Shown piece after piece: positions 57,146 through 64,000 of a stretch of DNA of 64,000 nt (within the stretch, counting starts at the first letter, position 1; each line of letters begins with the position of its first letter). Made by a program: the position numbers and the translations under genes. The notes below the pieces were generated by a model. The model made no database searches. It was not told the origin of the DNA and saw only the letters and a program-made list of their open reading frames with translations. This stretch comes from Acidiphilium sp. PA (GTDB lineage Bacteria; Pseudomonadota; Alphaproteobacteria; Acetobacterales; Acetobacteraceae), in contig NZ_JAIMBY010000004.1 in the NCBI RefSeq assembly GCF_026191915.1, positions 124,001 to 188,000 on the forward strand, given 5' to 3'.

Positions 57146-57710
57146 CGGCCGTCACCTCTTTCTCGCGTTTGGTGCCGAACAGATCCGCCACCTTCTTGCC
57201 GCGCCGCGCCGCCACCGTCCGCGGGCTTGCGCAGTTCGCCAGCGCGGCGACCGTTGCCTTCACCATGTTGTGCGGGTTCCGGCTACCGAGCGACTTGGCA
57301 ACCACGTCGCCAATCCCCAGCGTCTCGAACACCGCGCGCATCGGACCGCCGGCAATGATCCCGGTGCCCGCCGGTGCCGAACGCAACACCACATGACCCG
57401 CGCCGTAATGGCCCTCGATGTCGTGGTGCAAGGTCCGACCCTCCTTCATGGGCACCCGGATCATGCCGCGCTTGGCACGCTCGGTCGCCTTGCGGATCGC
57501 CTCGGGCACTTCCTTCGCCTTGCCGGCGCCGAAACCGACGCGACCTTTCTGGTCGCCAACCACCACCAGGGCGGCGAACGCAAACCGGCGTCCGCCCTTC
57601 ACCACCTTGGCGACACGGTTGATGGTGACGAGCTTGTCGATCAGCTCATCGCCGTCCCGGTCCCGCTCGCGCTCGCGGCCACGACCGCCGTCTCGTGCTT
57701 CACGTGCCAT
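57138..57710 (-). CDS. rpsE: 30S ribosomal protein S5
   Basis: 190 residues; [20 protein letters not shown] is the S5 N-terminal motif and [37 protein letters not shown] the C-terminal domain. An Arg/Glu/Asp-rich N-terminal extension of about 25 residues precedes the core. S5 contributes to decoding fidelity. Confidence 0.97.
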   Translation of the reverse strand: MAREARDGGRGRERERDRDGDELIDKLVTINRVAKVVKGGRRFAFAALVVVGDQKGRVGFGAGKAKEVPEAIRKATERAKRGMIRVPMKEGRTLHHDIEGHYGAGHVVLRSAPAGTGIIAGGPMRAVFETLGIGDVVAKSLGSRNPHNMVKATVAALANCASPRTVAARRGKKVADLFGTKREKEVTADV

Positions 57711-57722
57711 GCGCTATGCTCC

Positions 57723-58085
57723 TCAGAAGTCCAAACCGCTCTCGCGAGCGGCATCGGCCAGGGCTTTCACCCGGCCATGATATTTATACGCACCACGATC
57801 GAACGCGACCTTGGTGATCCCGGCCTCTTTGGCGCGCTCGGCCACCAGCTTCCCGACAGCCGCCGCAGCAGCGCGATCGGCGCCGGTCTTGAGCTCGGTC
57901 TTCAACCCCGCGTCGAGCGACGAGGCCGCGGCGAGCGTCCGCCCCGCGGCATCATCGATCACCTGGGCATAGATATGCTTGCCCGACCGGAACACCGAAA
58001 GCCGCAGCCTTCCGCCCGATTTCTGCTTCAGCTGGTAGCGCAGGCGCTGCCGGCGCCGCACTTCATTGTCATATGTCGCGGTCAT
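57723..58085 (-). CDS. rplR: 50S ribosomal protein L18
   Basis: 120 residues; [12 protein letters not shown] and [28 protein letters not shown] are standard L18, with the C-terminal [23 protein letters not shown]. It binds 5S rRNA. It directly abuts rplF (1-nt overlap). Confidence 0.97.
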   Translation of the reverse strand: MTATYDNEVRRRQRLRYQLKQKSGGRLRLSVFRSGKHIYAQVIDDAAGRTLAAASSLDAGLKTELKTGADRAAAAAVGKLVAERAKEAGITKVAFDRGAYKYHGRVKALADAARESGLDF

Positions 58086-58618
58086 TACTTCTTCTTGCCT
58101 TCCTTACGCCGGATCGCCTCGCCCTCGAACTTCACGCCCTTACCCTTATAGGGCTCCGGCGGACGGAAGGCGCGGATTTCGGCACAAACCTGACCCACCA
58201 GCCGCTTGTCGATCCCCTCGACCTTGATCAAGGTCGGCTTCTCGCACGAAATCTTGATGCCGGGCGGCACCGCAAAGACCACGTCATGCGAAAACCCCAG
58301 GTTCATCACCAGATTCGAGCCCTGCACCGCAGCGCGGAAACCCGTCCCGGTGATTTCCAGAACCTTCGCATACCCTTTCGAGACACCCTCGACCATGTTC
58401 GCGACATTCGCACGCGTGGTGCCCCACATCATGCGCGATGCGGCCTCCTTGTTGCGCGGAATGACGGCGAGCTTGCCATCCTCGATCTTCGCCTCGACCC
58501 GCTCGGACACCGGCATGGTCAACTCGCCCAGCTTGCCCTTGGCGGTCAGAATGCCATCGACCACGGTGATCGAAACGCCCTGCGGCAGCGGAACCGGATA
58601 TTTACCTACACGTGACAT
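58085..58618 (-). CDS. rplF: 50S ribosomal protein L6
   Basis: 177 residues; [18 protein letters not shown] at the start and [16 protein letters not shown]-like [25 protein letters not shown] at the end are the L6 signatures. It lies near the factor-binding site of the 50S. Confidence 0.97.
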   Translation of the reverse strand: MSRVGKYPVPLPQGVSITVVDGILTAKGKLGELTMPVSERVEAKIEDGKLAVIPRNKEAASRMMWGTTRANVANMVEGVSKGYAKVLEITGTGFRAAVQGSNLVMNLGFSHDVVFAVPPGIKISCEKPTLIKVEGIDKRLVGQVCAEIRAFRPPEPYKGKGVKFEGEAIRRKEGKKK

Positions 58619-58630
58619 GATGCTGCCTCC

Positions 58631-59029
58631 TCAGAACACGCGGCAGAGCACTTCACCACCAACATTGGCAGTGCGCGCCTCGACATCGCTCATCACGCCG
58701 CGTGGCGTCGACAGGATGGAGATCCCCAACCCGGCATAAACCCGCGGCAATTCCTTGATCTTCGAATACACCCGGCGCCCCGGGCGCGAGATCCGGGTGA
58801 TCTCCTTGATCACCGGTTCACCCTCGTTATACTTCAGCTCGATGCGCAGCTGCGCCACACCGGGCCGCAGATCCTCTTTCGAGAACCCGCGAATAAACCC
58901 CTCGCGCTTCAACACCTCGAGCACATTGGCCCGCAGATGCGAGGCCGGGGCGACACACATGGTATGACGCGCGCGCTGCGCATTGCGGATACGGGTGAGC
59001 ATGTCACCCAACGGATCAGACATCGACAT
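58631..59029 (-). CDS. rpsH: 30S ribosomal protein S8
   Basis: 132 residues; start at 59029 with GGAGGG 7 nt upstream. [18 protein letters not shown] and [20 protein letters not shown] are S8 motifs. S8 binds the central domain of 16S rRNA and in many bacteria represses this operon. Confidence 0.97.
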   Translation of the reverse strand: MSMSDPLGDMLTRIRNAQRARHTMCVAPASHLRANVLEVLKREGFIRGFSKEDLRPGVAQLRIELKYNEGEPVIKEITRISRPGRRVYSKIKELPRVYAGLGISILSTPRGVMSDVEARTANVGGEVLCRVF

Positions 59030-59041
59030 GGCTTGCCCTCC

Positions 59042-59347
59042 TTACCAGCTGGCCTTGACCATGCCGGGGATCTGCCCGGCACTGGCCAAGTCGCGCAACG
59101 CGATGCGGCAAAGCTTGAATTTACGATAGTTGCCGCGCGAACGGCCGGTCAGCTCGCAACGCAGGCGCACCCGCACCGCCGCGCCATTGCGCGGTAGCTG
59201 CGCCAGTTTCATCGTCGCATCGAAACGGTCCTCGACCGGCAGGGTGCGATCCATCACGATCGCCTTCAGCACCGCTCGCTTGCCCTTGTCGCGCGCCGCC
59301 ATCTTTTCCCGCCGCTTATTCCGATTGACCTGAGAGGTCTTCGCCAT
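59042..59347 (-). CDS. rpsN: 30S ribosomal protein S14 (zinc-free form)
   Basis: 101 residues, the long form without a CxxC zinc ribbon; [26 protein letters not shown] and the basic end are typical of S14. A 118-bp space separates it from rplE. Confidence 0.96.
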   Translation of the reverse strand: MAKTSQVNRNKRREKMAARDKGKRAVLKAIVMDRTLPVEDRFDATMKLAQLPRNGAAVRVRLRCELTGRSRGNYRKFKLCRIALRDLASAGQIPGMVKASW

Positions 59348-59465
59348 CGTCTTCTATCCTCCGGAACCTGTCAGCACCCGCCGACGGTTTTCCCTAAAAA
59401 CTGTGTATGCGCCCAACTCACCGTCGCCAGACCATCCCACCCGGGCACGAGCCCGGGCGATCGGC

Positions 59466-60020
59466 TCAAACGAAGGGAATGCTGAACCCCTTGAGCAGTG
59501 CCTTCGCCTCGGCGTCGTTCTTCGCCGTGGTGACAAACACAATATCCATGCCGCGCACCGTATCGACCTTGTCGTATTCGATCTCCGGAAACACGATCTG
59601 TTCCTTCATGCCCATGGCAAAATTGCCCCGGCCATCGAAACCCTTGCCCGAAACCCCGCGGAAATCGCGCACGCGCGGCAGCGCGATCGTGACCAGCCGG
59701 TCCAGAAATTCATACATCCGCGCCCGGCGCAGCGTCACCTTGCACCCGATCGGCAGACCCTTGCGGATCTTGAACCCGGCGATCGCCTTTTTCGCCACAG
59801 TCTTGACCGGCTTCTGCCCGGCAATCAGCGTCAGCTCGGCCACCGCCTGGTCGAGCTTCTTCTGATCGGCCGCCGCCTCGCCGACACCCATGTTGATGAC
59901 GATCTTTTCCAATTTCGGAACCTGCATCACATTCGTGTAGCCGAATTCCTTCTGCAACGCCTCGCGCACCACATCGTGGTAATGCTGGTGCAGCCTCGTC
60001 TTGGCACTGGCCTCGCTCAT
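59466..60020 (-). CDS. rplE: 50S ribosomal protein L5
   Basis: 184 residues; [21 protein letters not shown] and [22 protein letters not shown] are L5 motifs. L5 binds 5S rRNA and contacts the P-site tRNA. Confidence 0.97.
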   Translation of the reverse strand: MSEASAKTRLHQHYHDVVREALQKEFGYTNVMQVPKLEKIVINMGVGEAAADQKKLDQAVAELTLIAGQKPVKTVAKKAIAGFKIRKGLPIGCKVTLRRARMYEFLDRLVTIALPRVRDFRGVSGKGFDGRGNFAMGMKEQIVFPEIEYDKVDTVRGMDIVFVTTAKNDAEAKALLKGFSIPFV

Positions 60021-60030
60021 GATACTACCC

Positions 60031-60351
60031 TCAACCGTCGATCACGGAATCGCTCTTGCGCGCGACCCGGACCTTGCGACCGTCCTCGAGCGTCCGAAAG
60101 CCGACGCGCGTGGCCTTCTTCGTCTCGGGATCGATCAATGCGATATTCGACAAATGGATCGGCATTTCCTTGCTGATAATGCCGCCCGGCTCGCCCATGC
60201 CACGCGCCTTGGTATGCTTCTTCGCCACCGCCACGCCCTGAACCACGGCCTTGTTCACGGTCGGCAGCACGCGCAGCACTTCACCCTGGCGGCCCTTGCT
60301 GGCGCCGGAAATCACGACCACCTGGTCGCCCTTGCGGATACGTGCAGCCAT
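60031..60351 (-). CDS. rplX: 50S ribosomal protein L24
   Basis: 106 residues; an N-terminal KOW motif ([20 protein letters not shown]) and [17 protein letters not shown] identify L24, an early 23S rRNA assembly protein. Confidence 0.97.
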   Translation of the reverse strand: MAARIRKGDQVVVISGASKGRQGEVLRVLPTVNKAVVQGVAVAKKHTKARGMGEPGGIISKEMPIHLSNIALIDPETKKATRVGFRTLEDGRKVRVARKSDSVIDG

Positions 60352-60352
60352 A

Positions 60353-60721
60353 TTACAGCACCTCCGGTGCCAGAGAAATGATCTTCATGAACTTGCGCGC
60401 GCGCAGCTCACGCGTGACCGGCCCGAAAATACGCGTGCCGATCGGCTCCATCTGCTTGTTGATCAGCACGGCAGCATTGCGGTCGAACCGGATCACGCTG
60501 CCATCGGCCCGGCGCACCGGATAGGCGGTCCGCACCACCACGGCCTGATGCACATCGCCCTTCTTGACCTTGCCGCGCGGGATCGCGTCCTTGATCGACA
60601 CCACAATGACATCGCCGACCGAGGCGATCCGGCGCTTGGACCCGCCCAGCACCTTGATGCACTGCACCCGGCGCGCGCCGGAATTGTCGGCAACGTCCAG
60701 ATTGGATTCAACGATGATCAT
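60353..60721 (-). CDS. rplN: 50S ribosomal protein L14
   Basis: 122 residues; [25 protein letters not shown] and [19 protein letters not shown]-type sequence identify L14, which lies at the intersubunit face. Confidence 0.97.
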   Translation of the reverse strand: MIIVESNLDVADNSGARRVQCIKVLGGSKRRIASVGDVIVVSIKDAIPRGKVKKGDVHQAVVVRTAYPVRRADGSVIRFDRNAAVLINKQMEPIGTRIFGPVTRELRARKFMKIISLAPEVL

Positions 60722-60722
60722 A

Positions 60723-60998
60723 TCAGGCCACCTGTGTTTCGGCCGAGGCCGGGCTCAGCGACTCGCCGTTTCGGGCCGTCACCAACCACGCCTTGCGCTT
60801 GCTGATCGGCGGGCATTCCTCAATACGCACCAGATCACCGGTGGCGCAGACGTTCGCCTCGTCATGCGCCGCGTATTTCTTCGAGCGGCGGATGAATTTC
60901 TTGTACAGCGGATGCATGATGCGACGCTCGACAAGCACCGTCACGGTCTTGTCCATCTTGTCACTCACGACCCGCCCGGTCAGGACGCGCTTCGGCAT
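60723..60998 (-). CDS. rpsQ: 30S ribosomal protein S17
   Basis: 91 residues; [22 protein letters not shown] and [30 protein letters not shown] are S17. It binds 16S rRNA helix 11/7 region early in assembly. Confidence 0.97.
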   Translation of the reverse strand: MPKRVLTGRVVSDKMDKTVTVLVERRIMHPLYKKFIRRSKKYAAHDEANVCATGDLVRIEECPPISKRKAWLVTARNGESLSPASAETQVA

Positions 60999-61011
60999 AA
61001 CTCGTAACCCC

Positions 61012-61218
61012 TCAAACCTTGGCCGAAGCGCGAAGGCGCTCAGCCATAATCGTCTTCACCCGTGCCACGTCACGGCGCGTCTTGCGCATCTGGCTGGTGT
61101 TCTCCTGCTGGCCGGTGGCCCGCTGGAACCGCAGATTGAGCTGCTCACGCTTCAGATCGAGCAGGAATTCATTCGTCTCATCCGGCGTCTTCACCCGGAT
61201 ATCAGCGGCCTTGGTCAT
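61012..61218 (-). CDS. rpmC: 50S ribosomal protein L29
   Basis: 68 residues from the ATG at 61218, one base after the rplP stop; the longer frame has an unrelated Arg-rich extension. [24 protein letters not shown] and [14 protein letters not shown] are L29. Confidence 0.96.
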   Translation of the reverse strand: MTKAADIRVKTPDETNEFLLDLKREQLNLRFQRATGQQENTSQMRKTRRDVARVKTIMAERLRASAKV

Positions 61219-61219
61219 C

Positions 61220-61636
61220 TCACGCCTCCCCGATGCGGGTAACGATCTTGGTCTTGATCGGCAGTTTCGCCGCACCCAGCGTCAACGCCTCACGCGCGAT
61301 CCCCTCGGCCACACCGTCGATCTCGAACATGATCCGGCCGGGATGCACCCGCGCCACCCAGAACTCCGGGCTACCCTTGCCCGACCCCATGCGCACTTCG
61401 GCGGGCTTGGTCGAAACCGGCAGATCCGGAAAAATCCGGATCCACACGCGCCCCGCACGCTTCATCTGGCGCGTGATCGCCCGACGCGCCGACTCGATCT
61501 GCCGCGCGGTGATCCGCTCCGGCTCCATCGCCTTCAGCCCGAACGTGCCGAAGTTCAACTGAGTATTCCCCTTGGCCAGGCCGTGGATACGGCCCTTGTG
61601 CGCCTTGCGGAACTTGGTTCGCTTTGGTGACAGCAT
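61220..61636 (-). CDS. rplP: 50S ribosomal protein L16
   Basis: 138 residues; [19 protein letters not shown] and [22 protein letters not shown] are L16. It organises the A-site tRNA binding region. Confidence 0.97.
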   Translation of the reverse strand: MLSPKRTKFRKAHKGRIHGLAKGNTQLNFGTFGLKAMEPERITARQIESARRAITRQMKRAGRVWIRIFPDLPVSTKPAEVRMGSGKGSPEFWVARVHPGRIMFEIDGVAEGIAREALTLGAAKLPIKTKIVTRIGEA

Positions 61637-61651
61637 AGTCTCAATCCTCGC

Positions 61652-62329
61652 TTAACGCTGCGGCGCTTGTTCGGCGGCCCGGCGGTCCTGCGCAAGCGGA
61701 TCATGCCCCATGATCTCGCCCTTGAAGATCCACACCTTCACGCCGCAGGTGCCATAAGTCGTCTTGGCCGTCGCGGTCCCGAAATCGATATCGGCGCGCA
61801 ACGTGTGCAACGGCACCCGGCCTTCACGATACCATTCCATCCGCGCGATCTCGGCACCGCCGAGGCGGCCACCGCAGTTGATCCTGATCCCCTGCGCACC
61901 CAGCCGCATCGCAGACTGCACCGCCCGCTTCATCGCCCGGCGGAACGCCACGCGGCGCTCAAGCTGCTGGGCGATGTTCTGCGCGACCAGCACGGCATCG
62001 ATTTCCGGCTTACGGATCTCGACGATGTTCAGCGACACCTCGGCCTTCGCCATCACCGACAATTCCTTTTTCAGAACGTCGATATCCTGGCCCTTCTTCC
62101 CGATCACCACGCCAGGGCGCGCCGCATAGATCGTCACGCGCGGCTTCTTCGCCGGGCGCTCGATCAACACCTTGGAAATACCCGCGCCCGCCAGCCGCGT
62201 CATCAGATGCTCGCGCAGCTTCAAATCGTCATGCAGCAGCTTGGCATAATCGGTGCCCGCAAACCACCGGCTGTCCCAGGTGCGGTTGATGCCGAGCCGC
62301 AGCCCGATCGGATTGACCTTGTGACCCAT
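61652..62329 (-). CDS. rpsC: 30S ribosomal protein S3
   Basis: 225 residues; [24 protein letters not shown], a KH domain ([18 protein letters not shown]) and [22 protein letters not shown] are S3, part of the mRNA entry channel. The start overlaps the rplV stop by 1 nt. Confidence 0.97.
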   Translation of the reverse strand: MGHKVNPIGLRLGINRTWDSRWFAGTDYAKLLHDDLKLREHLMTRLAGAGISKVLIERPAKKPRVTIYAARPGVVIGKKGQDIDVLKKELSVMAKAEVSLNIVEIRKPEIDAVLVAQNIAQQLERRVAFRRAMKRAVQSAMRLGAQGIRINCGGRLGGAEIARMEWYREGRVPLHTLRADIDFGTATAKTTYGTCGVKVWIFKGEIMGHDPLAQDRRAAEQAPQR

Positions 62330-62808
62330 TACGCCTGCGCCCCTTCAATGACCGGACCTTCTGCGCCGACCGGCCGATTACGACCCGCCGCGCTCACGCC
62401 CCGCGCGCTGTTCGCGCGCCTTTCAGCCTTGGTAACGATATCCCGCTCGGAGACCACGATGCGCAAATGGCTGAACCATTTCTCGACCCGCGCCGCCTTG
62501 CCGCGACCCCGCGCCTGAAACCGGCGCATCACAATGCCGCGGCCGACTTCCGCCGTGGTAACGACCAGACGATCCACATCGAGCTGATGATTGTTCTCGG
62601 CATTCGCCACGGCCGACTGCAACAGCTTCTTCACGTCCTGGGCGATCCGCTTCTTGCTGAACGTCAGTTCGGCAATCGCGCGGCCGGCCGGCAGGTTGCG
62701 GATCGAGGTCGCAACGATATTGAGCTTGCGGGGGCTGACGCGAATGTTGCGCAGCACCGCCTCGGCTTCGGTTTCCGCCAGCATGCGGGGATGATTGGGC
62801 TTGCTCAT
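62329..62808 (-). CDS. rplV: 50S ribosomal protein L22
   Basis: 159 residues from the ATG at 62808, one base after the rpsS stop; the longer frame would sit inside rps[26 protein letters not shown] and the loop [20 protein letters not shown] are L22, lining the peptide exit tunnel. A C-terminal extension of about 30 residues ([15 protein letters not shown]...) goes beyond the usual 110-130 aa. Confidence 0.95.
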   Translation of the reverse strand: MSKPNHPRMLAETEAEAVLRNIRVSPRKLNIVATSIRNLPAGRAIAELTFSKKRIAQDVKKLLQSAVANAENNHQLDVDRLVVTTAEVGRGIVMRRFQARGRGKAARVEKWFSHLRIVVSERDIVTKAERRANSARGVSAAGRNRPVGAEGPVIEGAQA

Positions 62809-62809
62809 A

Positions 62810-63088
62810 TCAGCCTCGTTTCGCCTTCTTGTCGGCCGAATGGCCGGTGAAACTGCGGGTCGGCGAGAATTCGCCGAACTTGTGGCCGACCATGTTCTCG
62901 TTGACCTGAACCGGCAGAAACTTCCGGCCATTATACACGCCGAACGTCAGACCGACGAACTGCGGCAGAATGGTCGACCGGCGCGACCAGATCTTGATGA
63001 TCTCATTGCGGCCCGAAGCGCGCGAGGTCTCGGCCTTGGCCAGCATATACCCGTCAACGAACGGGCCTTTCCATACGGAACGTGTCAT
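62810..63088 (-). CDS. rpsS: 30S ribosomal protein S19
   Basis: 92 residues; [18 protein letters not shown] and [21 protein letters not shown] are S19, located in the 30S head near the decoding site. Confidence 0.97.
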   Translation of the reverse strand: MTRSVWKGPFVDGYMLAKAETSRASGRNEIIKIWSRRSTILPQFVGLTFGVYNGRKFLPVQVNENMVGHKFGEFSPTRSFTGHSADKKAKRG

Positions 63089-63091
63089 CGA

Positions 63092-63925
63092 TCAGCCCTT
63101 CCCGACCTTACGGCGCCGGATGATCAGATCATCCGTCCGCTTGTTCGAACGTGTCTTGTAGCCCTTGGTCGGCTTGCCCCACGGCGTCACCGGATGACGC
63201 CCGCCCGAGGTCCGGCCTTCACCACCACCCAACGGGTGATCGACCGGGTTCATCGACACGCCACGATTATGCGGCCGCCGGCCCAGCCAGCGATTGCGCC
63301 CCGCCTTGCCGAGTTCCTGGTTCGAATGGTCCGGGTTCGACACCGCACCGATCGTCGCCATGCACTCGCCGCGGATCAACCGCAGCTCGCCCGACATCAG
63401 CTTGACCTGGGCATAACCCTGATCCTTGCCGACCAGCTGGGCAAACGTCCCCGCCGAACGCGCCATCTTGCCGCCGGCACCCGCCTTCAGCTCGATATTG
63501 CAAATGATCGTGCCGACCGGAATGGCAGCCAGCGGCATCGCATTGCCCGGCTTGATATCGACCTTCAGACCCGAGATCACCTGATCGCCGACTTTAAGCC
63601 GCTGCGGTGCCAAAATGTACGAAAGCTCGCCATCGGCATATTTCACCAGCGCCAGGAAGGCCGAACGGTTCGGGTCATATTCCAGCCGCTCGACCGTCGC
63701 CGCCACGTCGAATTTGCGGCGCTTGAAATCGACCAGACGATACGTCCGCTTATGTCCGCCGCCCCGGAAATAGCTGGTGGTACGGCCATGATTGTTGCGC
63801 CCGCCGGTGGAGTGCTTGCCCTCGGTCAAACCCTTGACCGGCTTGCCTTTCCAAAGTTCCGAGCGATCGATCAGGACGGTGCCGCGCAGGCTCGCCGTGA
63901 CCGGTTTGAAATGTTTCAATGCCAT
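63092..63925 (-). CDS. rplB: 50S ribosomal protein L2
   Basis: 277 residues; [22 protein letters not shown] in the N-terminal OB fold and [29 protein letters not shown] near the C-terminus, which includes the conserved peptidyltransferase-centre histidine. L2 is needed for subunit association. Confidence 0.98.
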   Translation of the reverse strand: MALKHFKPVTASLRGTVLIDRSELWKGKPVKGLTEGKHSTGGRNNHGRTTSYFRGGGHKRTYRLVDFKRRKFDVAATVERLEYDPNRSAFLALVKYADGELSYILAPQRLKVGDQVISGLKVDIKPGNAMPLAAIPVGTIICNIELKAGAGGKMARSAGTFAQLVGKDQGYAQVKLMSGELRLIRGECMATIGAVSNPDHSNQELGKAGRNRWLGRRPHNRGVSMNPVDHPLGGGEGRTSGGRHPVTPWGKPTKGYKTRSNKRTDDLIIRRRKVGKG

Positions 63926-63935
63926 CGGTTTCGCC

Positions 63936-64000
63936 TTACGTCAGACGCGTCGTGAAATCGATCGACTGGCCCTCGGCCAGCGTCACGAATGCTTTTTTCA
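63936..64000 (-). CDS. rplW: 50S ribosomal protein L23 (C-terminal end, cut by the window edge)
   Basis: Minus-strand frame ending in TAA at 63936; the visible tail reads [20 protein letters not shown], the end of L23. The 5' part lies beyond the window. It fits the S10 operon order, directly upstream of rplB. Confidence 0.9.
   Translation of the reverse strand, partial: KKAFVTLAEGQSIDFTTRLT

Overview
The window reads as a chromosomal segment of a GC-rich alphaproteobacterium, most likely Acetobacteraceae (Acidiphilium/Acidocella-like). The reasons are the divergent COQ9-def / rpsU pair, the pal-cpoB-tilS-ftsH order, an alphaproteobacterial-style ribosomal super-operon, and the AT-rich hairpin repeats and long palindromic repeats that I associate with this family. 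The genus is inference. Nearly all genes look vertically inherited; I see no prophage, complete IS element, CRISPR array, rRNA or tRNA gene.

Layout. 0-2.4 kb: the tail of a UbiH-type hydroxylase, then COQ9 and peptide deformylase (minus) divergent from rpsU (plus), the block being bracketed by two copies of a ~200 bp palindromic MITE-like repeat. 2.4-6.3 kb: an accessory patch with a DoxX protein, a 2OG-Fe(II) oxygenase, a CynX-type MFS transporter, a 3' remnant of dps, an orphan glycosyltransferase-like gene and a decayed Phd/YefM antitoxin whose start lies in a perfect 14-bp inverted repeat. 6.3-16.2 kb: pnp, a crotonase, a 3-hydroxyisobutyrate-dehydrogenase-like gene, ftsH, tilS, cpoB and pal. 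16.2-26.5 kb: an S9 peptidase, pheST with a possible attenuator leader, arfB and dnaE.

26.5-43.8 kb is the metabolic core: seven tightly overlapping minus-strand genes in the transcription order glgE, treS-mak fusion, glgB, glgX, treZ, malQ, treY. Together they can turn trehalose into maltose, then maltose-1-phosphate, then branched alpha-glucan (GlgE route), and return glucan to trehalose (TreY/TreZ), with GlgX and MalQ trimming and recycling chains. No glgC, glgA or glgP is present here. The GlgE has an extra N-terminal degenerate GH13-like domain.

44.6-51.5 kb: a copper P1B-ATPase with a MerR-type promoter, an M3 oligoendopeptidase, an MsbA-like ABC exporter and a small lipoprotein gene lying between two half-copies of the AT-rich hairpin repeat. 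51.6-64 kb: the S10-spc-alpha ribosomal protein operon, all on the minus strand, from rplW (cut by the window edge) through rplQ, including secY, adk and rpoA. Intrinsic-terminator-like hairpins lie just upstream of secY, between adk and rpsM, and after rplQ, suggesting segmented transcription.

Gene starts were re-chosen where a ribosome binding site, an overlap or family length pointed to an internal start; these choices are stated in each entry.
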